A DNA stretch of 6,301 bases from Paracoccaceae bacterium (GCA_003447515.1 DLZA01000075.1:1-6301); one strand, 5' to 3'; counted from the stretch's first letter, positions 1 to 6,301 are shown. Numbers and translations are program-made. The notes: generated by a model from the sequence alone, not told the origin.

Positions 1-278
1 GCATATTTCGACGCCAATCGTGCAATCCATCGCAAATTTGTCGAAATGGCGGGCAATCGTTTCTTGCTCGAGATGTTCGATATGGTCTGGGGAAAGGTGA
101 TGGCCTTCCCATTTATGCTGCAATTGAGAACGTCGATCTTGCTCAATCTTTGGGCGATCACATGGCGCTCGTAGACGCTGCAGAATCCGATGACAAAGGG
201 CATGCTTTAGAAGTATTCACTGATCACATCCACGATGGTTTTGATCTTCAAATAGAAGGTTTTAAGGGCGCAGTGTGA
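1..278 (+). pseudogene. GntR-family regulator, C-terminal FCD domain, 5'-truncated and apparently frameshifted
   Basis: The gene enters from the left edge, so the N-terminal winged helix is not visible. Frame 1 reads AYFDANRAIHRKFVEMAGNR and continues to a Leu-Leu-Glu-Met and a Trp-Gly pair. This is the FCD-domain pattern 'FH..L...sGN..L..ml..lw' of FadR/VanR-type GntR regulators, which bind small carboxylates through a metal site in this helical domain. Frame 1 runs into a stop at 169-171. The rest of the FCD domain is in frame 3 from about 111 to 278, with SLGDHMALVDAAESDDKG and a following TDHIHDGF, matching the family's 'eH..il.Ai..gD...A......H' ending. The frame change needs one missing base at about 105-117; the CCC run at 108-110 is a natural site. 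It is either a true pseudogene or an indel error. The family call is fairly safe; the state of the gene is not. Confidence 0.62.
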
Positions 279-391
279 ACGATCTGTGGGTACACGCAAA
301 CTGCATAAAGCCGAGCGCAGTCATTCGGCAGCTGCTCAAACATCTGGAGAAACGCACTTAATTGGGTCAACCGACTTCAGAAATCTTGTTT

Positions 392-441
392 GAGTTTCAA
401 CAAAAAATTAAGCGGCTTTATCGGTTCTGAAATTGAAACTC
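392..441. repeat. 9-bp perfect inverted repeat with 32-nt spacer
   Basis: GAGTTTCAA at 392-400 is mirrored exactly by TTGAAACTC at 433-441. The arms are AT-rich, the spacer is long and no T-run follows, so it does not look like an intrinsic terminator. It could be a pair of binding half-sites, a remnant of mobile DNA, or chance. Confidence 0.4.
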
Positions 442-479
442 TTCACGAACAACGTAACAGGGATACTTTAAGAAATATC

Positions 480-513
480 CATGATCATTCGCTACCTTTT
501 TGCTTGGATCATG
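480..513. repeat. 7-bp inverted repeat, 20-nt spacer
   Basis: CATGATC at 480-486 is matched by GATCATG at 507-513. It lies about 90 nt downstream of the LuxR stop on the minus strand. The stem is short, the loop is long and no uridine tract follows, so terminator function is doubtful. Confidence 0.25.
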
Positions 514-598
514 CTCGAGGCAGAGCTAGCCCTTTCCCGGGTGTTCAGGTTACGCTTTCGAACTGCGCTTTGCCAATTTGCGTGTTTAGGGGTCCTTT

Positions 599-1570
599 CT
601 AATCTATAAGAATCTTTGTAGCCAAGCTTGCCCGGTTATCTACACCCAACTTGGCATAGATTGATTGAGTTTGATTTCGGATCGTTGTTGGTGCAACGCC
701 TAATATTCTAGCTGCTTCTTTGTGGCTTTTGCCAGCAGCCAAAGTTTGCGCAACTTCACGTTCTCGAAAGGTCAGCAGATCAATTGGCGACAAATGACGG
801 AGTGTTATCTTACGCAGTCCCATTCCATGCATACCTGGAGCATTTTCGCATCGAACAACCAAATGAAGGTCAGTTAGAATGTGCTCACCGGGGGTTTCAA
901 TTATGCTACGCAGCCGCGTAGGAAGCTCGTCCCCGTCCCAACCTGGCCAGAACGCGCCTAGTTGTTCATGTAAATTGTTAAGACCAAGAATCCCAATACC
1001 GTTTTCGTTCACAAAAATTGAAACTGATCCGGGCGTATCATTGCGCCCTGGTTCGCTTGCCGAAAGCTTCATCGCGGAAGAAAGTTGATCGACGGCGCAT
1101 TGTAGAAACATTTGTTCATCAGCATTGAAGGCCTGAGCAGTCCGGCCCGTACGATAACTTGATAGATAAAATGATGCCACGCGTCCCGGACGTGTATGCA
1201 TTGCAGTGGCTATCTCGCTGAATCCAAAGGTGTCAGCTAGAAAAACCATGCCATCATTCTGGTTAGACCCTGTTCGTGAATACGCAGCAGGTGCCTCTGG
1301 ATTCTCCAAAATCTGCGCTGCGAGCAAATCTTGTTTAGACATAGTTTGCCATGTTTCAAAATAGGTATCAGGCAAATGAAGCGATGCGCTGGCATGAACC
1401 TCAACGCCATCTTGACTGATCTGCGCCCATCCATACCATGCCGCATCAAATCCAAGAGTTTCTGAAAGCTCGCTAACGGCCCAACGAGCAAGAACTTCAG
1501 CGTCCCCAGAGCGAACTCGTTCGCGCATTTCCGAAACGAAGCTTGAAAATGTATTTAGACTACTGTCCAA
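599..1570 (-). CDS. LuxR-family transcriptional regulator, probable regulator of the amidase/transport operon
   Basis: The protein has 323 residues. The C-terminal LuxR/GerE helix-turn-helix occupies about residues 262-320, with the hallmark LTFREREVAQTLAAGKSHKE, then GVAPTTIRNQTQ as recognition helix and YAKLGVDNRASL. The first 255 residues have no receiver-domain signature. Roughly 25-170 could be a GAF-like sensor fold and 180-255 a PAS-like one; these are guesses from pattern only. The start is TTG: no ATG fits, and GGGAGGGG lies just upstream with the GGAGG core 6 nt before the codon. It is the last gene of the operon, 26 nt after the amidase large subunit. As I recall, characterised dimethylformamidase loci have a LuxR-type activator (called DmfR) beside the enzyme genes, so control of this operon is likely. 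The ligand is unknown. Confidence 0.9.
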   Translation of the reverse strand: MDSSLNTFSSFVSEMRERVRSGDAEVLARWAVSELSETLGFDAAWYGWAQISQDGVEVHASASLHLPDTYFETWQTMSKQDLLAAQILENPEAPAAYSRTGSNQNDGMVFLADTFGFSEIATAMHTRPGRVASFYLSSYRTGRTAQAFNADEQMFLQCAVDQLSSAMKLSASEPGRNDTPGSVSIFVNENGIGILGLNNLHEQLGAFWPGWDGDELPTRLRSIIETPGEHILTDLHLVVRCENAPGMHGMGLRKITLRHLSPIDLLTFREREVAQTLAAGKSHKEAARILGVAPTTIRNQTQSIYAKLGVDNRASLATKILID

Positions 1571-1582
1571 GCAGCCCCTCCC
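1571..1582 (-). promoter_or_regulatory. Strong Shine-Dalgarno site that fixes the TTG start of the LuxR gene
   Basis: On the minus strand GGGAGGGG (1575-1582) is followed by CTGC and the TTG at 1570. The GGAGG core is 6 nt from the start, which is optimal spacing. A small hairpin (CCCA/TGGG, 1580-1590, 3-nt loop) overlaps the first G residues of the site and might slightly mask it; this is weak. Confidence 0.7.
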
Positions 1583-1596
1583 AAGATGGGCGCGCT

Positions 1597-3906
1597 TTAC
1601 CGCCAGAGTTTTTCATCGCCAGTATATTGCGAACCGGGTAGTGTTCCATCTTTAATGAATGCATCTAAAATATTGCGCGTAATTGTTCCTACGTTATTTT
1701 CACCACCGTTGCAAGGAAGGGCCTGACTCCACGCGATAGAACCAGCAGCAAATACTGCGCCATCGCTCGGTGTGGTAAAGTAAATCATATCGCCGCGCAC
1801 TTGAGCATCTTGTGTGCCTCCTCGACCGGGAAAAGCGTAGGTGACTTCTTCTGAAACCAAAGGATAATTGTCTGAATGCCCCCAACTTGAGGCCAACAAT
1901 TGAGCATTTGGAGGCGTTCCAAGAGCCAGATCGTATCTATCCAATTCAACACCGGCAGCGCCGCCAGCCGCTAGGCCGAAATCTCCAATTTTCTCCTCAT
2001 CGCCGATACCATTCATGATCCACGAACAGCGTTTATGAAAGGAATCCGGCATGCGTTCGAAGTGCTCGCTGGCATCCATCCCTTCTGCGGTGAAACCTAA
2101 GCCAACAATCTTTTGTGGAGCACGCCCGCGCGAGCGCCAAAGGCCAGACCGCTCGCCAGTGCAAGCAAGATGCCCTTCTCCCGGTTCAGCTTGCCATGCG
2201 CGGCTACCCGCATCGAGTTTGCGTACTTCGATGCAATGGGGTTCGTCCGCTCGCATGCCAGTAACCCAATAATAGCCGTTGCCACCCAAATACATTACGC
2301 GGCCACCTTGGCTTAGATACTCTTCGGTGCCATCCATCATTTCTTCCGAATAGTATTCTGGATGTGTCCCGTTCAGGATCACTTTGTAAGGCTTCAGCGC
2401 GTCTACGCCTTCAGCATGTAAATCATGGTCAGTCAGCACATCATAATCATATCCGGCATGCTCTAACCACCAAAGCAACGAAAGATCAGCGGGCAATGCC
2501 CAAGGGAAATTCATCGCAGGCATTCGATATTTCGGGCGCAGCGAAACAATCGGTCGCCGCCAAGAACTGTAGCAGCAACCCGCGCCATCTGTGTGATGAT
2601 CATAAGTGGATAGCCCGAATTCTTCGAGCTTTTTGAACTCGATATCTTCGGCGGTGATTACTGGAGTATGCGCTACGATTGCCTGAGCGATTGGTGCCTC
2701 ATAACTGAGGTGCTCGTTAGCATAGGCAAGATAAGTGAACGTCGGCAGCAAAAAGCCAATCTTTGCGCGAGGAGTTTCAGGGCGCACGATGATCGGGATA
2801 TGATCCTCAACCCCCTCGGCGCGTAATCGCAGCGCATAGACGCCGCTTTTCAAATTCTTGGGAAGAGCCAGTGTATGGCTGACCTCCCACTTGCTATCGG
2901 TGAGCGCATCCTCATGGAAATGTACGCCGCCATAAGTTTCAGGAGCCATATGAAAGCTATCGGCCCCTAGCCAATTGTAACCTGTCATCAATCGTACCGG
3001 TCGATTGGTACCAAGCATATCCATCCCATGAGGACCAGTATCGATGATAACATCACCAATACCCTTTCTGCTGATCCCTACCGTCGGATTCCAGTAGGCC
3101 AGAAGCCCCTTTTCTGAGGGAGCATCGCCGGACGCGAGAGCCTTTATTTCATCACGCCCGAGAGCCCGCTCATAAACGCCAGATCGATCCAGTTTACCGT
3201 TGAATAGGAACGCCGCATACTTGCCGAGTTGCTGGTTCCAAGCTGTGGCAGCAGCCATATTAAAATCAGCGTCCCCGCCTGTTGCAGACGGAACTGTCCG
3301 TAATTCTTCTTCAACCCAACTGTCACCTTCAAATGGAACGACCGTCGAAATTCGTGAATTCCACGAGTTAACACAATTGATTACATGCACAGATGCTTTT
3401 TTAGTGATAGCATCAAAACTCGCCGCAACAAAGTACCATGCATGCGGGATCAGAGGGATCTCTGTAGCGATATGGTCCACATTTTTGCCATCACCAACCC
3501 AAAGAGACACATGTCCCTCGGGATCAATCCCTAACCCATATCCCTTGTTTCTATCTATCGTCCAACGACCCATGATTGTCTGGCGTTCGTTCTTGCGCTG
3601 CGTCGGGTAAACATGAGCAAACAGCGTGAAGCTTTGCAGCCCATCAAGTTTGCCATCGGGATCAGCGCACTGCGCAAAGGATCCAATCTTAGTGTACTGT
3701 CGTTTCACGGCCAACACACTGGGTAGGTCAACTTCGATCTCTTCTTCGATAAAGCCAGGCCCGTCTGGGTTCTGATCGCCATGGATGAGACGGACAAACT
3801 TGGCGTCCACTTCATTGCTCCCTTCAACCGAAATCATGAAATCGACGTCAGCTCCGGCTTTGGGGTTGAGCGGGTCTGAGTATCCCAAGATGCGTGTGTT
3901 GGTCAT
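1597..3906 (-). CDS. dmfA2: N,N-dimethylformamidase-family large (catalytic) subunit
   Basis: The protein has 769 residues; the known large subunit has about 762. Dimethylformamidase (EC 3.5.1.56) is a cytoplasmic iron amidohydrolase of small and large subunits that cleaves DMF to dimethylamine and formate. Visible parts: an N-terminal segment with VRLIHGDQNPDGPGF (38-52); a LamG/concanavalin-like domain about 88-260 (GRWTID, KGYGLGIDPEGHVSLWVGDG, WYFVAASFD, FNGKLDRSGVYERAL); and a C-terminal catalytic domain about 380-760. The iron ligands I recall from the Paracoccus structure (Tyr399, Tyr440, Glu521) correspond with a shift of about 4-5 to Tyr395 (TYLAYANE), Tyr435 (STYDHHTDG) and Glu517 (GTHPEYYSEE). 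His515, Asn543 and Glu654 fit other active-site positions. There is no signal peptide. The ATG starts one base after the stop of the gene holding the small subunit, behind GGAAAG. The exact amide hydrolysed is not proven; other N-substituted amides are possible. Confidence 0.92.
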   Translation of the reverse strand: MTNTRILGYSDPLNPKAGADVDFMISVEGSNEVDAKFVRLIHGDQNPDGPGFIEEEIEVDLPSVLAVKRQYTKIGSFAQCADPDGKLDGLQSFTLFAHVYPTQRKNERQTIMGRWTIDRNKGYGLGIDPEGHVSLWVGDGKNVDHIATEIPLIPHAWYFVAASFDAITKKASVHVINCVNSWNSRISTVVPFEGDSWVEEELRTVPSATGGDADFNMAAATAWNQQLGKYAAFLFNGKLDRSGVYERALGRDEIKALASGDAPSEKGLLAYWNPTVGISRKGIGDVIIDTGPHGMDMLGTNRPVRLMTGYNWLGADSFHMAPETYGGVHFHEDALTDSKWEVSHTLALPKNLKSGVYALRLRAEGVEDHIPIIVRPETPRAKIGFLLPTFTYLAYANEHLSYEAPIAQAIVAHTPVITAEDIEFKKLEEFGLSTYDHHTDGAGCCYSSWRRPIVSLRPKYRMPAMNFPWALPADLSLLWWLEHAGYDYDVLTDHDLHAEGVDALKPYKVILNGTHPEYYSEEMMDGTEEYLSQGGRVMYLGGNGYYWVTGMRADEPHCIEVRKLDAGSRAWQAEPGEGHLACTGERSGLWRSRGRAPQKIVGLGFTAEGMDASEHFERMPDSFHKRCSWIMNGIGDEEKIGDFGLAAGGAAGVELDRYDLALGTPPNAQLLASSWGHSDNYPLVSEEVTYAFPGRGGTQDAQVRGDMIYFTTPSDGAVFAAGSIAWSQALPCNGGENNVGTITRNILDAFIKDGTLPGSQYTGDEKLWR

Positions 3907-3907
3907 G

Positions 3908-4273
3908 TCAGCTTTCCAGTAAATCGTTCACGCGCAGTAAAAATACAGCGTGGTATGCATCGTTGATATTTTCATAGATCTTATTATCGACCAAGCGTGG
4001 CGGTGCACCGCGTTCACCAGAGAACGCCACGACTTTGTATTTATGAAAGCCTTCGGGCTGTCGCATAATCGCGTATTTGTCCGCCATCTCGCCGCGACGG
4101 AAGAAATTCAACACGCGGTTCAAAGCATCCGAATGTTTACCGAGCGGCGCGCGGCGGTGTTCTTCGATCAATTCTTCAGTGATCAATGTTTTCAAGTGAT
4201 CGCGTAGCCGTTTGTGAAAGCGTCTGTAATAGACCTCTTGCTTGTCGGTAAATTCGATAGCCTCTTCTGGCAT
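3908..4273 (-). CDS. dmfA1: Dimethylformamidase small subunit, possible separate product from an internal ATG
   Basis: This is codon 389 to the end of the livM frame: 121 residues starting MPEEAIEFTDKQEVYYRR, close to the 132 residues of the known small subunit. The small subunit packs against the large one and is needed for active enzyme. The ATG at 4273 is preceded by GGGGGGTGAAGTC, a ribosome-binding site better than those of livM and dmfA2. A free small subunit may therefore be made besides, or instead of, the fused one. If the upstream run is really one base longer, this is simply an ordinary separate gene. The domain identity rests on remembered family sequence, chiefly the HAVFL-R---D ending, and on its position directly before the large subunit. 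Confidence 0.6.
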   Translation of the reverse strand: MPEEAIEFTDKQEVYYRRFHKRLRDHLKTLITEELIEEHRRAPLGKHSDALNRVLNFFRRGEMADKYAIMRQPEGFHKYKVVAFSGERGAPPRLVDNKIYENINDAYHAVFLLRVNDLLES

Positions 4274-5437
4274 GACTTCACCCCCCTTTTCGGTGCGGCG
4301 CGCACGCGCCTCGGATTGTTTTCGGTTTCGATAGCTACGGAATTGTTCTCGAATGCCCGCGATGCCGTTGTGGGTCCACAATGTGACCCCCAACATGATG
4401 GCCGCGATAAGCAGGATGCGCAGCGGCCCCAGCTCAAGCATGCCCTTATCAATCAAGACAACGATCGCGGTTCCGATTACGGCCCCTTCGGAGCGACCAA
4501 GCCCTCCAATCACGATCATCGCAAAAAGAAGTAACAGTTGATCTAGCGAAAAAATGGAAGGCGAGATCGACATGTAGAACATCGAATAAAACCCACCTAT
4601 AATGCCCAGACAGCCCGACGTGATCATGAACACATAAAGGCGTGCACGGCGGTAATCGATGCCAATCGTTTCAGCAAATGCTTCGCCCCCGACCTCCTCG
4701 CGCGCTGTCTGAAGTGACATTCCAAGTCGTTCAGAATGGACTACTCGAAAAACGAGCAACGACATTAGTAAAAGGATAAATGCACCGCCAAAACCCAATA
4801 AAAGGCCAGGTCGTTGCAAAAACCAATCTTGGGGAATGAAACTCCCTACTGAACTGATCGACCCGTTGGTGGGCCCGAGTACTTTAAGTTGGATCACGAA
4901 AACACGGCAGATTTCGGCGAAACCCATCGTCAGAAGTGCGTAGTAAAGCCCGTCCAGTCGCGTCGAAGGAAGCGCAAGAAAGGCCCCAACAATTAGGCCA
5001 GCTAGCCCGCCTGCTGCAAACATTAACGGCCACGGAAGGCCGAGCCAGACATTTAGTCCAGCAGCGGCATAACCGCCAATTCCCACGATAGCCAAAGTTG
5101 CAAGTGAGAAAATCCCCGCCGTGCCAATAACCAGTGTCCAAAGCACATTGATTGCCGCAAACATGCAGAAAATCGCCACGATTGTTATCATTGAATTGGA
5201 CAGAAACGGCGTTGTGACTAGCAAAGCCCCCAAGCTCAATGTCCACCAAAAAGGGCGTTTATCCGAGAGGGCACGTTCTTGACGCAACGATTTCGGGTTA
5301 GCGCGTGAACGCCATTTCAAGAGATGCCGGCGCGTAAAGGGCAACCTTCGACGACGCATCGGCGAGTCTCCGGCTGGATGAAAGAAAATTTCGTGCGGAC
5401 GCTGGCCGACTTGGTAATACTTGGTGTCTTGCGCCAT
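3908..5437 (-). CDS. livM: LivM-type ABC importer permease fused in frame to a dimethylformamidase small-subunit domain
   Basis: The protein has 509 residues. Residues 1-62 are a hydrophilic, Arg/Lys-rich leader. About 63-355 are hydrophobic with some eight to nine membrane segments and the LivM pattern: LDGLYYALLTMGFAEICRVF (161-180), the coupling loop with REEVGGEAFAETIGIDYRRA (246-265), and LLFAMIVIGGLGRSEGAVIG (303-322). A basic linker (362-386) indicates a cytoplasmic C-terminus. Residues 389-509 resemble the 132-residue small subunit of N,N-dimethylformamidase: Tyr-Tyr-Arg-Arg near the start, LITEELIEEHRRAPLGKHSD, a VLNFFRR helix and the closing YHAVFLLRVNDLLES. The large subunit follows after one base, as in known dmfA1-dmfA2 pairs. 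The first ATG lies 3 nt after the livH stop; Met27 (5359), behind GGAGA, is an alternative start. The join sits at an A4G6 run where one more base would end livM at TGA, so fusion versus indel is open. The permease and small-subunit calls are both strong. Confidence 0.88.
   Translation of the reverse strand: MAQDTKYYQVGQRPHEIFFHPAGDSPMRRRRLPFTRRHLLKWRSRANPKSLRQERALSDKRPFWWTLSLGALLVTTPFLSNSMITIVAIFCMFAAINVLWTLVIGTAGIFSLATLAIVGIGGYAAAGLNVWLGLPWPLMFAAGGLAGLIVGAFLALPSTRLDGLYYALLTMGFAEICRVFVIQLKVLGPTNGSISSVGSFIPQDWFLQRPGLLLGFGGAFILLLMSLLVFRVVHSERLGMSLQTAREEVGGEAFAETIGIDYRRARLYVFMITSGCLGIIGGFYSMFYMSISPSIFSLDQLLLLFAMIVIGGLGRSEGAVIGTAIVVLIDKGMLELGPLRILLIAAIMLGVTLWTHNGIAGIREQFRSYRNRKQSEARARRTEKGGEVMPEEAIEFTDKQEVYYRRFHKRLRDHLKTLITEELIEEHRRAPLGKHSDALNRVLNFFRRGEMADKYAIMRQPEGFHKYKVVAFSGERGAPPRLVDNKIYENINDAYHAVFLLRVNDLLES
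4274..4290 (-). promoter_or_regulatory. Internal ribosome-binding site and slippage-prone A4G6 run at the livM/dmfA1 junction
   Basis: The minus strand reads AAAAGGGGGGTGAAGTC directly before the ATG at 4273. The G-run ends 7 nt before the start codon, a good Shine-Dalgarno position. The present frame reads GAA AAG GGG GGT GAA GTC ATG with no stop. With one more A or G it would read AAG GGG GGG TGA, ending livM 4 nt before the ATG. Both the start signal and the frame ambiguity are direct readings of the sequence. Confidence 0.65.
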
Positions 5438-5440
5438 GAT

Positions 5441-6301
5441 CTATTCCCGCGTCTCGTCCAGCATCCCGCCAATCCCACGAGGTCGGATGATCAGAACTGT
5501 GATGATGAATAGGAACTGGGTAAAAAGTACATAGCGTTGACCCAAAAACGGTAGTGCACCAACTATGGCCTCAAGAAACCCGATGATCACAGCGCCAGCA
5601 ACGGCACCTGGTACAGACCCAAGCCCCCCCAGTAGGGCGATGGTTAACCCCTTGATCAAGGGCAGCGCGCCTGAAGTTGGGCTAACAAAGATTGTTTGGC
5701 TCAGCAAAATTGCAGCCAATCCAGCAAGCGCACCTGTGAGCATTGTTACAGGCAAAGCCGTCCAGCGCACTGATATTCCAGATAGGATAGCCCCTTCTGG
5801 GTTTTGCATCATTGCGCGGATTTCCAATCCCTTCCGCGAGACTTTTAGCCATAATAAAACAAACCCGAGGATGATAGCTGTCGAGATAATTGCACCCGCT
5901 TGGTCGTACCTAATAGGGACGCCAAGAAGTTCAAATTTTCCAAACCCGAACAGCTTGGGAAGCCCACGACTACTCGGGCCGAAGTACCACAAAAGCATCT
6001 GAACCGTGGCCAAGTTAATAGCCAATGTCACGATGAGAGAGCGCACAGGAAAGTTAGGTTTGTCGTGGATTGGCAAAAATGCCAGTAAGTAGATGATAGC
6101 GCCAAAAATTGCGCCTGCGGTAACGCCAGCGCCTACCGTGACGCCAGCCATCGCCAGCTTTGCCGTTAATGTTTTACCTAAAGCAGCTACAATCACCGGC
6201 TTCATCGCACCGGAAGCAATCCACGCGGCATATCCCGACGCAGCAAAGGTGGCTCCATGAGCCATGTTGATCATACCAATAGATGACCAAAGGATGGAAA
6301 T
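5441..6301 (-). CDS. livH: LivH-type ABC importer permease, N-terminus cut by the window edge
   Basis: The frame is open to the right edge; 286 residues are visible. The first ATG inside (6274) is not the start, because the residues before it (ISILWSSIG) join to MINMAHGATFAASGY, the conserved first-helix motif of LivH ('inFAHG'). About 10-20 residues are missing. Other signatures are the cytoplasmic coupling loop RKGLEIRAMMQNPEGAILSG, then GALAGLAAILLS, LIKGLTIALLGGLGSVPGAV and the basic C-terminal LIIRPRGIGGML. LivH pairs with LivM to form the channel of importers for branched-chain amino acids, urea and short amides. With an amidase in the operon, an amide or a related nitrogen compound is the likely cargo, but sequence cannot settle it. 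The stop TAG lies 3 nt before the ATG of the next gene. The binding protein and ATPases should be upstream, outside the window. Confidence 0.93.
   Translation of the reverse strand: MSILWSSIGMINMAHGATFAASGYAAWIASGAMKPVIVAALGKTLTAKLAMAGVTVGAGVTAGAIFGAIIYLLAFLPIHDKPNFPVRSLIVTLAINLATVQMLLWYFGPSSRGLPKLFGFGKFELLGVPIRYDQAGAIISTAIILGFVLLWLKVSRKGLEIRAMMQNPEGAILSGISVRWTALPVTMLTGALAGLAAILLSQTIFVSPTSGALPLIKGLTIALLGGLGSVPGAVAGAVIIGFLEAIVGALPFLGQRYVLFTQFLFIITVLIIRPRGIGGMLDETRE

Larger units (their letters stand above)
279..598. other. Intergenic region between convergent genes, no recognisable gene
   Basis: About 320 nt lie between the stop of the plus-strand GntR remnant and the stop of the minus-strand LuxR gene. 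Open frames here are short (the longest starts at 390 on the plus strand, 70 codons, and runs into the LuxR stop region). None has a family-like sequence or a convincing ribosome-binding site. I see no GC-rich hairpin followed by a T-run on either strand, so no obvious intrinsic terminator for either convergent unit. The only structure I can point to is two spaced inverted repeats, listed separately. Confidence 0.6.

Noticed and set aside
275..361. 28-codon frame starting at GTG that overlaps the GntR stop (ends LLKHLEKRT)
   Set aside because: Too short, no recognisable family and no ribosome-binding site. It could be a gene fragment but nothing supports that.
480..513. Hairpin as a terminator for the LuxR operon
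   Set aside because: Seven-base stem with a 20-nt loop, not GC-rich, and no T-run after it on the minus strand.
390..602. 70-codon plus-strand open frame in the gap
   Set aside because: No family-like sequence and no clear ribosome-binding site, and its end overlaps the stop region of the LuxR gene on the other strand. Its length is expected by chance.
481..609. 42-codon plus-strand frame with a hydrophobic start (MIIRYLFAWIMLEAELALS)
   Set aside because: No Shine-Dalgarno sequence at a usable distance, and it overlaps the end of the convergent LuxR gene. Composition alone is not evidence.
3200..3610. 136-codon plus-strand open frame
   Set aside because: Lies wholly inside the antisense of the large-subunit gene, whose protein shows clear family motifs there. 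It is a shadow frame.
5565..6002. 145-codon plus-strand open frame
   Set aside because: Antisense shadow of the livH coding sequence with low-complexity Pro/Ala/Ile composition typical of reversed membrane-protein codons.
5441..6274. livH starting at the ATG at 6274
   Set aside because: The frame stays open to the window edge, and the residues before this Met complete the conserved first-helix motif, so the true start lies outside the window.

Overview
The window looks like a stretch of an alphaproteobacterial chromosome or plasmid. The evidence is moderate GC, tightly packed genes and best family resemblances to Rhodobacterales-type proteins; this taxonomic guess is an inference from gene content, not a measurement. 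One minus-strand operon fills about 90% of it, entering from the right edge and ending at position 599.

In transcription order (right to left) the operon holds: (i) a LivH-type permease of a branched-chain amino acid/amide ABC importer, cut by the window edge (5441-6301); (ii) a LivM-type permease whose reading frame continues without a stop into a 121-residue domain that I recognise as the small subunit of N,N-dimethylformamidase (3908-5437, small-subunit part 3908-4273); (iii) the large catalytic subunit of the N,N-dimethylformamidase family (1597-3906); (iv) a LuxR-type regulator starting with TTG (599-1570). The gaps are 3, 1 and 26 nt, so the genes are almost certainly co-transcribed and probably translationally coupled. 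The importer would bring in a small amide, the two-subunit iron enzyme would hydrolyse it to an amine and a carboxylate (dimethylamine and formate if the substrate is DMF), and the LuxR protein would control the pathway. The binding protein and the two ATPases of the importer are not in the window and probably lie beyond the right edge.

The left end (1-278, plus strand) carries the C-terminal FCD domain of a GntR-family regulator, apparently broken by a one-base frameshift near position 105-117. About 320 nt without a recognisable gene (279-598) separate it from the convergent operon.

The most interesting point is the in-frame join of a transporter permease to an enzyme subunit. It keeps the normal small-then-large gene order of dimethylformamidase, puts the enzyme subunit on the cytoplasmic face of the importer, and contains an internal ATG with a strong ribosome-binding site. 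The junction sits on an A4G6 run. One extra base there would create a TGA four bases before that ATG and restore two ordinary separate genes, so a real fusion, a slippage-controlled fusion and a sequencing or assembly indel must all be considered.
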